Source: Yoonia sp. GPGPB17
Lineage (GTDB): Bacteria; Pseudomonadota; Alphaproteobacteria; Rhodobacterales; Rhodobacteraceae
NCBI RefSeq assembly: GCF_037892195.1
Contig: NZ_JATACI010000002.1
Location: 3,658,001 to 3,722,000 of the forward strand
DNA length: 64,000 nt
Direction of reading: 5' to 3'
How positions within the stretch are numbered: the stretch's first letter is position 1; the number at the start of each line of letters is the position of its first letter. Below are positions 17,686 to 27,327 of this stretch, piece after piece. The translations under genes and the position numbers were made by a program. The notes below the pieces were generated by a model. That model searched no databases and had not been told where the DNA came from. It saw nothing but the letters and a program-made list of their open reading frames with translations.

Positions 17686-18615
17686 TCAGGTGGGTGCGGG
17701 GAGCCAACCGCCGTGCGTGCCGATTGGAACGTATTGATCAGGTATCCAGATGCTAGCAATTGGTTCTTCTTCGAAATTCGCCGCATCCAATATCACCAAA
17801 CGTGAGCGTTGCAACTTGGTTTGGAAAACAAATCCCATGAGCCAACCCTCGTCTTCCCCCGGCCCAAGCGGCACGAAGGTCATCTCGGACGACATTCCGC
17901 CATCAAAGGCTTGGTATTGCGCCTCGCCCGTGTCGAAATCGAGTTTGACAGCGCGATCAAATGACGGATCAAGCGAAGCCTCGACAGTGTAGCCATAGCG
18001 ATACGCGCGTCCCTCGACGGCTGCGCTGATTTTTGGGAAATCCAATGGAAGCGCAAACATCCGTTCTTCTTTCGCTTCTTTGGCGGAGCCTGACATCGGA
18101 AGGACCCATCGCTCAATTGTCGGTTCGGTGTCGCCCAGTGGGCCATACATATCCTTGGCACTGGCCTTTTCGTAGCGGCTGACATCGAGAATGACATCGC
18201 CGCCTTCGGTCTCATAGGCGTTCATCGTGTGGTAGGCGTAGCACGGAGCAACATCAAACCAACGGATGTCTTCTGCTTTGCCGCCTTTAGGGATCACTCC
18301 AACCCGCGCATCTTTCTTGCCATCCCACTTGATAGGAAGCGTTGTTTTCAAAAGCGCCCAAGCACTAAAGACAACACTAAGATCCAGAATAATGGCGTAG
18401 TTCTTGGTGATCGACATGTCGTGAATCTGGGTCATCCCCGACAGCGGCACTGTGATCTGGTTCAGGAGCTTTCCACTCGGGGACACCCGCCCACGGCCGC
18501 GCTGGTGAGAAGCTCTTCGAGGGCATGAAGGTTCAATCTGGTGAGATTTTGCAATCAAAGGCCTCGGACAATCATTCAGATTGTGAACGCATGGTATTAA
18601 ACGCAGTGGGTGCAA
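17686..18615 (-). pseudogene. Carotenoid oxygenase, 5'-truncated
   Basis: Carotenoid cleavage oxygenases are Fe(II) enzymes with four His ligands. From about 18480 down to 17686 this frame matches the C-terminal two thirds of the family, including ligand regions IHDMSITKNY, CYAYHTMNAYE and the terminal IGTHGGWLP. The first roughly 45 codons (up to SPSGKLLNQ) do not resemble the family, and the usual N-terminal 150-200 residues with the first His are absent. The gene has therefore lost its 5' end and cannot assemble a normal active site. No other part of it is seen in the window. Confidence 0.75.
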
Positions 18616-18699
18616 CGCATTGGGTTGGCGCGGGCAATTCCAGTATCAGACAGAGCGTCTGAAAACGACCGCCTTTGATCTTGGCCGCCATCCGCATCA

Positions 18700-19710
18700 T
18701 CAGATATCGTAGTACTGTCGGTACCACCGCACAAAGCTTGCAACCCCGTCTTGTACCGACGTCTTGGGTGCATACCCCGTGAGCTTATTTAGCAAATCAG
18801 CATTGGCCCACGTGGCGGGCACATCCCCTGCCTGCATAGGCATATTGTTCCGGATGGCGGTTTTCCCAAGGGCACTTTCGATCGCTGCGATGAAGTCAGT
18901 CAGCTGCAACATTTCATTGTTGCCAATGTTGACGACGCGGAATGGCGCGACGGGGGACAGGCTGTCGCCTTCATCGACCTGACCGCCTGCTGGCCGCACA
19001 GGGACCGCATCAATTAGTAGTCTGATCGCATGCACCAAGTCTTCGACATAAGTGAAATCGCGCTTCATGTCGCCATTGTTGTAAACGTCGATGGGGTCAC
19101 CGGCGAGGGTGGCTTTTGTAAACTTAAACAATGCCATGTCAGGTCGCCCCCACGGTCCGTAGACTGTAAAGAAACGAAACATTGTGATCGGTAAATCAAA
19201 CAAATGAGCATAGCTGTGGGCCATGCTTTCCATCGATTTCTTTGTCGCGGCATAAAACGACATTTGGTGATCGGCGCGATCTGTTTCAGTGTAGGGCATG
19301 TCTTCATTGGCACCATAGGCCGACGATGTTGACGCAAGCAGCATATGTCGCGGTGGAAAGGCGCGCGCCGCTTCCAACATTTCAAACGTCCCCACAATAT
19401 TGCTTTCCAGATAGGCCCTTGGGTTTTCAATGGAGTAGCGCACACCCGCCTGCCCGGCGAGGTGAACGACAACATCGGGTTTTTCCTCGGTGAACAGCGC
19501 CATCAACAGACCGGGGTCTTCGACCATTCCATGCACCGAGCGATAGTCATCATAGGCCATCAGTCCCGCTTCGCGTCGTTCTTTCAGGCTGACATCATAG
19601 TAGTCAGACAGGCAATCCAGCCCGATCACCCGCCAGCCTTCTTCCAGCAACGTGCGGCACACGAATGAACCGATAAAACCAGCCGCCCCGGTGACAAGAG
19701 CAGTATGCAT
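18700..19710 (-). CDS. UDP-glucuronate 4-epimerase (NAD-dependent epimerase)
   Basis: A 336-residue extended SDR. It has the NAD-binding motif TGAAGFIG at residues 6-13, catalytic Tyr/Lys in FYAATKKSME, and the segments YGPWGRPDMALFKFTKA and YNNGDMKRDFTYVED that are typical of UDP-glucuronate 4-epimerases (CapI/LspL type). It would convert UDP-glucuronate to UDP-galacturonate for capsule or LPS. The ATG at 19710 is preceded by AAGGAG; a TTG one codon earlier is less likely. It follows ugd by 12 bases, and that enzyme makes its substrate, so the pair forms a coherent pathway operon. Confidence 0.9.
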   Translation of the reverse strand: MHTALVTGAAGFIGSFVCRTLLEEGWRVIGLDCLSDYYDVSLKERREAGLMAYDDYRSVHGMVEDPGLLMALFTEEKPDVVVHLAGQAGVRYSIENPRAYLESNIVGTFEMLEAARAFPPRHMLLASTSSAYGANEDMPYTETDRADHQMSFYAATKKSMESMAHSYAHLFDLPITMFRFFTVYGPWGRPDMALFKFTKATLAGDPIDVYNNGDMKRDFTYVEDLVHAIRLLIDAVPVRPAGGQVDEGDSLSPVAPFRVVNIGNNEMLQLTDFIAAIESALGKTAIRNNMPMQAGDVPATWANADLLNKLTGYAPKTSVQDGVASFVRWYRQYYDI

Positions 19711-19722
19711 CAAAAGCTCTCC

Positions 19723-20890
19723 TTAGTCTGCGCCAAACAGGTCGCGGGTGAAAACCTTGTCTTTGACATCATCCAACTCCTGTGTCGCACGATTGGTGAC
19801 GATCAAGTCCGCCTCTTGCTTAAAGGCTTCGAGATCACGGATCACGCGCGAACCAAAGAATGTATCTTCTTCCATCACAGGTTCAAAAACGATGACCTCC
19901 AGCCCTTTGGCTTTCACTCGTTTCATGATGCCCTGGATTGAGGATTGCCTGAAATTGTCACTCCCCGCTTTCATCACCAACCGATAGATGCCAACGACCT
20001 TCGGCTGAGCCGCAATAATCCGGTCTGACAAGAAATCCTTGCGCGTCCGGTTCGCATCAACAACGGCACGGATCAGGTTTTGCGGTACTTCCGAGTAATT
20101 CGCTAACAGCTGCTTTGTGTCCTTGGGCAGACAGTATCCGCCATAGCCGAAGGAGGGGTTGTTATAGTGGGTGCCTATGCGCGGATCGAGCCCGACCCCT
20201 TCAATAATCTGGCGCGAGATCCATGTTTCCGGCCATCGCGTAGCTGTCCAACTCGTTAAAGAAGGCGACCCGCATTGCAAGATAGGTGTTCGCAAAAAGC
20301 TTGATGGCCTCGGCCTCATCGGGATCGGTGAACAATACCGCCGGAGCATCCGATATCGCACCCTGCACCAGAAGGTTCGCAAAGACTTCGGCACTGTTTC
20401 CGCGATCTCCCACGATAATACGGGATGGGTGCAAATTGTCGTAAAGCGCCCGACCCTCGCGCAAAAACTCTGGTGAGAACATGATACGATCTGTCCCAAG
20501 CTCGGCCCGCATGCGCGAGACGAACCCCACCGGAATTGTGGACTTTATTACGGCAACGACAGATGGGTTCGCATCAAGCACGGTCTTGGCGACTGCCTCG
20601 ACCGAGGAGGTATCGAAGTAGTGCTCAATCGGGTCATAGTCGGTAGGGGTGGCAATGATGGCATAGTCTGCATCGGCGATAGCGTCAGTCAGATCGGTGG
20701 TGGCAACAAGATCAAGATCTTTCGTTGTCAGGTATTCTTCCAGTTCGGTGTCCTCGATCGGGCTTTCACGTCTATTGACCATGCCGACCCTTTCATCCGA
20801 CAGATCTACGGCAACCACGGTGTTGTTTTGCGCAAGCAGAACGGCGTTCGATAGACCAACGTACCCGAGCCCGATAACGATAACTTTCAC
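19723..20890 (-). CDS. ugd: UDP-glucose 6-dehydrogenase, frameshifted
   Basis: Oxidises UDP-glucose to UDP-glucuronate. The N-terminal frame ([40 protein letters not shown]) runs from 20890 and stops at 20201. The C-terminal frame continues [14 protein letters not shown], the catalytic [14 protein letters not shown] and ends at 19723. One extra base near 20216-20220 explains the split, since removing it gives [13 protein letters not shown]. All active-site parts survive across the two frames. It is upstream of the UDP-glucuronate epimerase in the same operon. Confidence 0.88.
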
Positions 20891-21335
20891 GCTGCATTCC
20901 TATTCTGACCACTTAGTCTCATACTGTACGCGGCATATCCCACAATCAGTCGAATAAACCAAACATGTTTGCAGGCAAGTTGCGTCGTATCGCGTGATGA
21001 TCGCAGTAAATGGCGCTGGCGGCCCGGGCGGCATTGTCTTGCGGGCTGGCAAAGTAGCCATGCGATGGCAGCGTGGACTGGTCGGATGACTGCCGCAGCC
21101 ATTTTTTTGGCCTGGGAAATTTCTCCATTGATCGAACACCCCCCGTACCACGTGGCAGATTGCGCAGGGATGCCACCACCTTAGCGGTACGTATCAGCGG
21201 AAACACAGTCCCTTCTGCCCCCAATCCGATAATCTGGGTGCACGAAAATCAATGAAAACAAATAGTTGCGTGCTTTGCAAAATTTGCAGAAGAAAACGCT
21301 TGTTTCTCTAGGGGTTAGCTCATAGAACCGCCGAC
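20891..21335. other. Intergenic stretch without a supported gene
   Basis: 445 bases between ugd and tRNA-Ser. Three overlapping minus-strand frames of 70-92 codons exist (for example 20946-21224), but none resembles a family I know and no ribosome binding site supports them. It should contain the promoter of the ugd-epimerase operon (minus strand) and that of tRNA-Ser (plus strand). A degraded gene upstream of ugd cannot be excluded. Confidence 0.5.
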
Positions 21336-21425
21336 GGAGACGTGGCCGAGTGGTCGAAGGCGCTCCCCTGCTAAGGGAGTAGGCGGGAAACTGTCTCGAG
21401 GGTTCGAATCCCTTCGTCTCCGCCA
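21336..21425 (+). tRNA. tRNA-Ser (GCT)
   Basis: A 90-base tRNA with a long variable arm, as expected for serine. The acceptor GGAGACG pairs with CGTCTCC, followed by G and an encoded CCA. The anticodon stem CTCCC/GGGAG has loop CTGCTAA containing GCT. The T arm reads GGTTCGAATCC. An integrase N-terminal fragment begins 92 bases downstream, so this tRNA is probably an attachment site. Confidence 0.96.
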
Positions 21426-21517
21426 TCAACCCAAATTAACTATATTTTTCAGAATGATGCTGCAAAATATGGCTTTGACGTTCTTGCTTTGCTACAATAG
21501 ACTGCTACAGTGACGGG

Positions 21518-21898
21518 ATGAACCCACGTGTGTCCGTACCCAAAATCTTCCTTCGCGGCAATCGCTGGTACGTGCGTGTGCAGGTTCCCAAATCGATGCA
21601 GGCAAAACTAAAACGTAAAGAATACTGGGTCTCACTGAAAACCTCTGATCGTTCTGAGGCACTTCAACGCGCGACTTTTGCAACCCAAAAGAAGCGCCGA
21701 GAGATCGCAGCAGTGTTCCGAAGGCTATCCGACATCCGGCGGACACTACACGAACTCACGCCTGACCAGCAGACTGCTTTGGGCCGTGAAGCCTATGCAA
21801 GACACGTCGCAGGACGGGCTGACCTTATCCGATCTTCATTCCGCCTCCTTCTCAAAACTCATCGCCTATCTACTGATTGGCAGCATCGGTATGGATAG
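21518..21898 (+). pseudogene. Tyrosine recombinase (phage integrase), N-terminal fragment
   Basis: A frame of 126 codons starting MNPRVSVPKIFLRGNRWYVR, followed by EYWVSLKTSDRSEALQRA. It matches the N-terminal arm-binding portion of DUF6538-type integrases, which are normally about 400-550 residues. The core-binding and catalytic domains (R-H-R-Y) are absent and the frame ends at 21898. It lies directly after tRNA-Ser, where such integrases insert their element, and marks the left edge of an island that runs to about 31.6 kb. Confidence 0.75.
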
Positions 21899-22194
21899 TG
21901 GTTTTTGAGAAACTCAACGCCTGTGGATTCCAGGCCGGTTGGGCAGACCTAATGAGATGCTCGAAAACAACCGTTTGTGCAAATTATTATCCTTGACAGG
22001 ACGGACCCCACCGAAGCGTGATGCCCAGAAAAGCAGCTAGCTCGATAAGTGACTTTCAAAACGACTATGCGAAGTTGAAACACCCGCAAGAGTTGACACA
22101 GACTCGCCAATAAGTTCATGTATCGAGTCCAAACGTGGTAGTGGGAGAAACCGTAAACCAGTTTCGCGTGGGGTAAATGTTGAATGGGTAATGG

Positions 22195-25100
22195 ATGATT
22201 AGTAACAACGCGCAAGTTGAATTTGGGGTGCTTCTAGCAAGAGCCGCCTATGGTGGGTCGAGGCTTCGAGACTCCGACTCTGAAGTTAATCCAGACCAAT
22301 GGCTGGACCCAACCGATGATGGCAATCTCCGGTATGGTGACAACTATCGTGGCTTTCTTCAAAGCGTCGATAGCGATGTTGTAGTCCTCACCGACGACAA
22401 TCTGGGAAATGCCTTCGAGAATAATGGATCAGCAGAGTTCACTTCCGGTGGGCTTTATGTTTCCCGTTTAGGTCTCTTCGAAGTGAATGGAGCAGAAGCT
22501 CTGCTTGTCCGCACGACCATCGACGGTAAGGATACTGTGGCACTATCGCTCAGAGGCTCCGATGGAGCAGATGCCGCGACTGGACAGACATTCTTCGGCG
22601 GCTCAGCAGCAGGCTATTACACAAATCTGCAACCCGTCGTGGATGCTGCACTGCAGTACATAGTCGCGAACGACATCGAGAATTTCACTGTGTCAGGACA
22701 GAGCTTAGGCGGCACGATGGTGGATATCTTTATGTTGACAGATGCCCAAAGATTCGAGGCAGTAGATGGGCTTGAGATTACAGCGGTTTCTATTGGCTCT
22801 GCTGGAGTTCCACCAGGTTTAGCCGGTGAACTTAGTCTAAATAACTATGCTTCAATAACTACTCTTCCTGTGGTGGGAGAACAGATTTTAGCAGTCAATT
22901 ACCCAGACTATTACTTCAACTTGGCCCACTCTGAAGATAGCGTTCGCTACCCCACACTCGAAGATGGAATAGGGGCAAATGACGCCTTGAGGCTGAATCT
23001 GCACGACATTGGTGAACTGCAGATCAACTTACCCAATATTTTGAATGAAGACGATCAAGGCTCCTCCACTTTCGGAGCGGAACACAACGTTGATCTGTAC
23101 TGGGCAAATTTTCAGGCGTATTTAAACGACCCGCTTCAAAGACTCCACGTTTCACAAAATGTGATCATGGGAGTTGCAGACTACACGAGAACTACTGAAC
23201 TCGACGGAACTGCAATCAATCTGTTCACGGTATACACTGATGGGACGGGCGTTGATAACGACAATGACGAAGGGTCAAGGGCGCTTCTAGGTAGTGACTT
23301 GTCCGACTACATCCTGGGCCTTAGCGGAAACGACACGTTGATTGGCCTGAATGGGAATGACCTGCTGAGCGGCGGGGCGGGCAATGACATCTTGGATGGT
23401 AGGGGCGGCCGAGACACGTTGTACGGCGGTCTAGGTAACGACATATTGCGGGGCGGGCTTGACACAGACACCGCGGTTTTCGTCTCAGATACAAATGGCA
23501 TTACTTCAATCTTTCGAAGCTCTGATGGTGTTGTCGTTCAATCGGTGGACGAAGGAATGGACACTCTCGCAAACGATGTTGAGCGAATAACCTTCGGCGA
23601 CCGCACTCAAACTGTTGATCAATGGATTACGGAACTCAACCCTATCACCCCTCCCAACGATCCACCCCAAGACGATGATGACCCGAACGCGGGTGGTAGC
23701 GGCACGGGTGGAAACCCTCCGCCAACTGGTGACGTACCTCAAGGCACTATCAACTACGGCCTGTCCGTCGAACGGAACAGCATCTCCATCGTCTATGGCG
23801 AGTCCGTCCCCTTGATAGATATCTACCCGACAAGCGGATGGACCGACAACGATGGGGTCTATGATGTCACCTATTTCGCCATCCAGGATCGCACGATTGG
23901 CGGTGGTTACCTGACGAAGGATGGGCAGATCATTGCGTCGGGCCAGGTCTTTGAAGACAGCATCGCGAATATTGGTCGCTACGAATTTGTAGCCGCGTCG
24001 CAGGATGCTGTTGATGAGATCGGCTTCAATATCATTCAGGCGGACGGGGATTTTAGCCCCTCCTTTGCAAGCGGGCTTGGTGCCACGGTCACCAGCATTG
24101 CGCCCAGCAACGGAGGTGGGAGTTCAGGTGGTGGGGGCGTTGGGGACAATCCTGATACCGATCCGACAACTGGCGGTAGGGCTGACCTCGTACCAACACT
24201 GAAAGAAGTCAGTTCCAGCACTGGTGCGTTCTTACCTGGCAGCGTTCTTACAGTCCGATTTGATGTCAACAATGTCGGCCAGCAATCTGCGCTTGGGACG
24301 ACAACCGGGGTGTATTTGTCCCGTGACCAAATCTTCGACTCAAGCGACATACTGATTGGAACCGATCAGCCTGGCACATTGACCCCTGGTGAAGATGATG
24401 CGGGACGAGTGGAGTACACGCTACCAAGCAACCTTTCTGGAAGTTACTACGTCGGCGTGGTTGCGGACTACAATGGGCGCTGGACAGAAAATGACGAAAC
24501 CAACAACACAGCTATCGGTACTCTGGATATTGGTTCTGCGCCGTCCAACCTAGCCAATCTGCGTTTCATCCAGCCCTTTGCGACGAAGACACAGTTGGTT
24601 TTCGGGGAAAGCTTTGAGATCGACTACCTGATTGAGAATATAGGGGGCGCAGTCTCGGCCCGATCCGATGTGACATTCTACCTGTCCACAAACAGCCGGA
24701 TTGATGAGGATGTAGATATCCAGTTGGCCAACGAGTTCTATGGCCGGAACCGAAACGGCGTCCAGGAAGGGATTTCACCAGGAAGGGTGGACTCCGAAAG
24801 CCAGCAGCTAACAATTGCCAGCGCGATGGTCCAAGAATTGAGGGGGTCAACTGACCCGACAAACCTCTACATACTTGCGCTGATCGACGAGGATGTCCGT
24901 GGACTTGAGTCGGACAGGTCGGACAATCTGCTGGAGATACGACTGACCGTTGCAGAGACAGAGGCAGAGTGGATCGGATACACGGACAACCGCGCCAGCA
25001 ACTTCTCAATTTCGACGGATAGAATTGAAGGTGGTGACAGGTTTGCGTTTTCAGGCATCATAGGAAACTACGGAACAATCGATACCCCATTTTTCAACAA

Positions 25101-26421
25101 GATCGCTGACGTTGTATTCCGAAGTGTCACAGACAACACCGAGACTATACTCGGAGCCGCGTTTTCGGACTTTGAGGAGCAGTACAAGCGTCGGGAGGAC
25201 TACTTTGTAACGGGTTCAAGCACTTTCACAGACGGCGCGGTCCTGCCAGGATACTACGATGTCTTCTTTCGTGTCAGAAGTGATGCGTCTGAGCCCAGTG
25301 ATCGTTTGGCAGATAATGACAGCAACAGCGTTCGAGTGTTTATCGGTACAGAAGAACAAAAGCGCCTGTATGACTCAATTGATCTGGTAGTGGACAACCC
25401 GACATTCACGGTGGAAGGCGACGACAAGATTTCGATCAGTGGATCAATTCAGAATAGTGGTGGCCAGGCAGTCCCGGAAGGGGCGACGCTGGCCGTATAT
25501 TTGGTGCAAGAAGATGGCGGGGCTGACAGTCTGCTTATCAACACGTTTGCCCTACCTGAAATTCCATCATCCTTTGTGGACGATGGTTCTGACATCTTCA
25601 CGTTTGCCATTTCCGAACTCCAACTCCCTTATTTGGCTGAAGGCGAATACAGGGTTGCGGTACTGGCCGACTTGTTCTCTGTGGTTGATGATGACGACCG
25701 GTCGAACAACTATACGGTTTCCGCCGAAAGCTTCGTCTCAGATGGTATTCTGGTCTACGAAGGGTCTGATCTTGATGACTCCGTTTTGGGGGGCGACAGA
25801 GACGATGAGTTGAATGGTGGTGACGGAAACGATTTCCTGAACGCAGGGACCGGCAACGATAATTCATTTGGTGCGGCAGGCAACGACGAGATCATCGATC
25901 CGTTCGGTGATGACCTGCTAAACGGTGGGACGCAGGATGACGTGGTCGTGGCGCTGTCAGGTACTAACACACTGCAAGGCGAAAGTGGTGTTGACGTTCT
26001 CATAGGTGGCGTCGGCGACGATGATATCTCTGGTGGTGCGGAGAACGACGTTCTCGTTGGTGATATCAGTGACTTCATCTTTGGTAACGACCTGCTCGAC
26101 GGTGGAACTGGAAACGATCTGCTACAAGGTGGGCTTGGTGCCGACACGTTCGTTTTCCGTCCCGATGACGGCACTGACACAATCGCACAGGTTCTAATCG
26201 ATTACGACGACCCTGGATCAAGCCAGATCGTCGGACCTGACTTCCAATCAGGTATTGATACTATTGATGTGACCAGCTTCGGGTTCTCTTCGGCCAACGA
26301 GGCGTTTGACCTTGTCATTGATCTCAATGGTCACGCCACATGGGAGTATTCGGGTACCACGGTGATATTTCATGAGCTTACAACCAATGATCTTTCGCCC
26401 GATGACTTCGCGTTCATTTGA
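22195..26421 (+). CDS. Giant RTX protein with N-terminal lipase-like domain and CARDB-like modules
   Basis: A 1408-residue predicted type I-secreted protein. Residues about 1-330 form a class 3-lipase-like alpha/beta-hydrolase with the nucleophile elbow GQSLGG (Ser170). Residues about 362-425 are a block of calcium-binding GGxGNDxL-type repeats. A Pro/Gly/Asp-rich linker and a unique module (about 517-640) lead to four CARDB-like beta-sandwich repeats (from 663 to about 1180, with WTENDETNNTA and ESDRSDNLL ends). A second RTX block (about 1198-1320) precedes a C-terminal segment ending DLSPDDFAFI, as in type I secretion signals. No cleavable signal peptide is seen and no type I secretion genes are nearby. 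Base composition is visibly more A/T-rich than the flanking genes. Likely a secreted or surface-bound lipase-adhesin. Confidence 0.88.
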   Translation: MISNNAQVEFGVLLARAAYGGSRLRDSDSEVNPDQWLDPTDDGNLRYGDNYRGFLQSVDSDVVVLTDDNLGNAFENNGSAEFTSGGLYVSRLGLFEVNGAEALLVRTTIDGKDTVALSLRGSDGADAATGQTFFGGSAAGYYTNLQPVVDAALQYIVANDIENFTVSGQSLGGTMVDIFMLTDAQRFEAVDGLEITAVSIGSAGVPPGLAGELSLNNYASITTLPVVGEQILAVNYPDYYFNLAHSEDSVRYPTLEDGIGANDALRLNLHDIGELQINLPNILNEDDQGSSTFGAEHNVDLYWANFQAYLNDPLQRLHVSQNVIMGVADYTRTTELDGTAINLFTVYTDGTGVDNDNDEGSRALLGSDLSDYILGLSGNDTLIGLNGNDLLSGGAGNDILDGRGGRDTLYGGLGNDILRGGLDTDTAVFVSDTNGITSIFRSSDGVVVQSVDEGMDTLANDVERITFGDRTQTVDQWITELNPITPPNDPPQDDDDPNAGGSGTGGNPPPTGDVPQGTINYGLSVERNSISIVYGESVPLIDIYPTSGWTDNDGVYDVTYFAIQDRTIGGGYLTKDGQIIASGQVFEDSIANIGRYEFVAASQDAVDEIGFNIIQADGDFSPSFASGLGATVTSIAPSNGGGSSGGGGVGDNPDTDPTTGGRADLVPTLKEVSSSTGAFLPGSVLTVRFDVNNVGQQSALGTTTGVYLSRDQIFDSSDILIGTDQPGTLTPGEDDAGRVEYTLPSNLSGSYYVGVVADYNGRWTENDETNNTAIGTLDIGSAPSNLANLRFIQPFATKTQLVFGESFEIDYLIENIGGAVSARSDVTFYLSTNSRIDEDVDIQLANEFYGRNRNGVQEGISPGRVDSESQQLTIASAMVQELRGSTDPTNLYILALIDEDVRGLESDRSDNLLEIRLTVAETEAEWIGYTDNRASNFSISTDRIEGGDRFAFSGIIGNYGTIDTPFFNKIADVVFRSVTDNTETILGAAFSDFEEQYKRREDYFVTGSSTFTDGAVLPGYYDVFFRVRSDASEPSDRLADNDSNSVRVFIGTEEQKRLYDSIDLVVDNPTFTVEGDDKISISGSIQNSGGQAVPEGATLAVYLVQEDGGADSLLINTFALPEIPSSFVDDGSDIFTFAISELQLPYLAEGEYRVAVLADLFSVVDDDDRSNNYTVSAESFVSDGILVYEGSDLDDSVLGGDRDDELNGGDGNDFLNAGTGNDNSFGAAGNDEIIDPFGDDLLNGGTQDDVVVALSGTNTLQGESGVDVLIGGVGDDDISGGAENDVLVGDISDFIFGNDLLDGGTGNDLLQGGLGADTFVFRPDDGTDTIAQVLIDYDDPGSSQIVGPDFQSGIDTIDVTSFGFSSANEAFDLVIDLNGHATWEYSGTTVIFHELTTNDLSPDDFAFI

Positions 26422-26431
26422 GTTTGCAGTG

Positions 26432-27274
26432 ATGAAATTCATGAAACTACATCTTTCTTCCTTAACAGTCATTGCCCTATCGGCTTGTGGTGATGGAGGC
26501 AGCGGTGACAGTGATGAGGGTAGCCCTGACAGCGATCCAGTAACATATGTCCAGATTTTCGATGCGACCTCGACCGAAACCAGCGAACTATCAGGGCATG
26601 AGTTGCCCTCGGGAAGCACAACCCTGGGACTGTTGGCTGGAACTCTGGACCGATCCGCTGATCGCGCGACAGTTGGTGCATTGTCGGGTGACATCAATGC
26701 TCTTCGAACACAGATCGATCTCGACGGCGGGGGCATCATCACACTCGACGAGTTATCAACCGCTTATGTCACCACGTTCACATCTCAACCTAATGCGGGA
26801 ATACCATCAATCGGAGTTATTGGTATACCGACCGCCGCCGGTGACATGCCAACAACTGGCACGGTCACACTCTATGCCGACTCGGCGGGAAGCAGCATCC
26901 AGATAATCGATGGTTCTGCCGTATATGACCTGACCGGGGCGGTGAGTGCAGAAGTTGTCTTCAACAGCAACGATGTCGATCTGGTTTTTGAGAATCTCAA
27001 TGGTACGAGATCGACAGGTGTAGCCGCACCGCAACCCGTGTCAGATGTTGCAACAATTACAATCGACGATGCATCGATAGCTGGAAGCGTCTTCACGGGC
27101 GGCACAGCCACCTTTGCTAGTACCGAAATTACCTCGACGCTCAGTGGGACACAGACAGTTCAGACATCTGGCGGTTTTTTTGGGCCTGAAGCGGATGAAA
27201 TCGGAGGTGTTTTCATCATCGATGATACAACGGGAGCGACGTTGCTGATTCAGGGAACCTTCATCGTAGACTGA
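26432..27274 (+). CDS. TbpB-like surface lipoprotein
   Basis: A predicted lipoprotein of about 280 residues. The signal peptide runs into a lipobox ending SAC with the acylated Cys around residue 19, followed by an acidic, Gly/Ser-rich tether (GDGGSGDSDEGSPDSD). The C-terminal half has repeated beta-strands and the motif GGFFGPEADEIGGVF, a hallmark of the eight-stranded barrel in transferrin-binding protein B and related Slam-exported lipoproteins. The ligand is unknown. The start at 26432 gives a proper signal; a longer frame begins inside the RTX gene. It follows the RTX gene by 10 bases and shares its A/T-rich composition, so the two were probably acquired and transcribed together. Confidence 0.75.
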   Translation: MKFMKLHLSSLTVIALSACGDGGSGDSDEGSPDSDPVTYVQIFDATSTETSELSGHELPSGSTTLGLLAGTLDRSADRATVGALSGDINALRTQIDLDGGGIITLDELSTAYVTTFTSQPNAGIPSIGVIGIPTAAGDMPTTGTVTLYADSAGSSIQIIDGSAVYDLTGAVSAEVVFNSNDVDLVFENLNGTRSTGVAAPQPVSDVATITIDDASIAGSVFTGGTATFASTEITSTLSGTQTVQTSGGFFGPEADEIGGVFIIDDTTGATLLIQGTFIVD

Positions 27275-27327
27275 GGCCAATCGAAAACGACCGTTTTCAA
27301 TAGGCAGCCTCGCAGGGTCCGAAACGC

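Noticed and set aside
20946..21224. A 92-codon frame upstream of ugd as a real gene
   Set aside because: Competing frames overlap it, no ribosome binding site is clear, and I recognise no family; kept as non-coding.
23281..26150. Regular repeats that could suggest a CRISPR array or tandem satellite
   Set aside because: They are in frame and encode Gly-Asp-Asn-rich RTX nonapeptides of varied sequence inside a long gene; no constant direct repeats with unique spacers and no cas genes.
27283..27298. GAAAACG-AC-CGTTTTC palindrome as a terminator
   Set aside because: The loop would be only two bases and no T-run follows; similar short A-rich strings occur nearby by chance.
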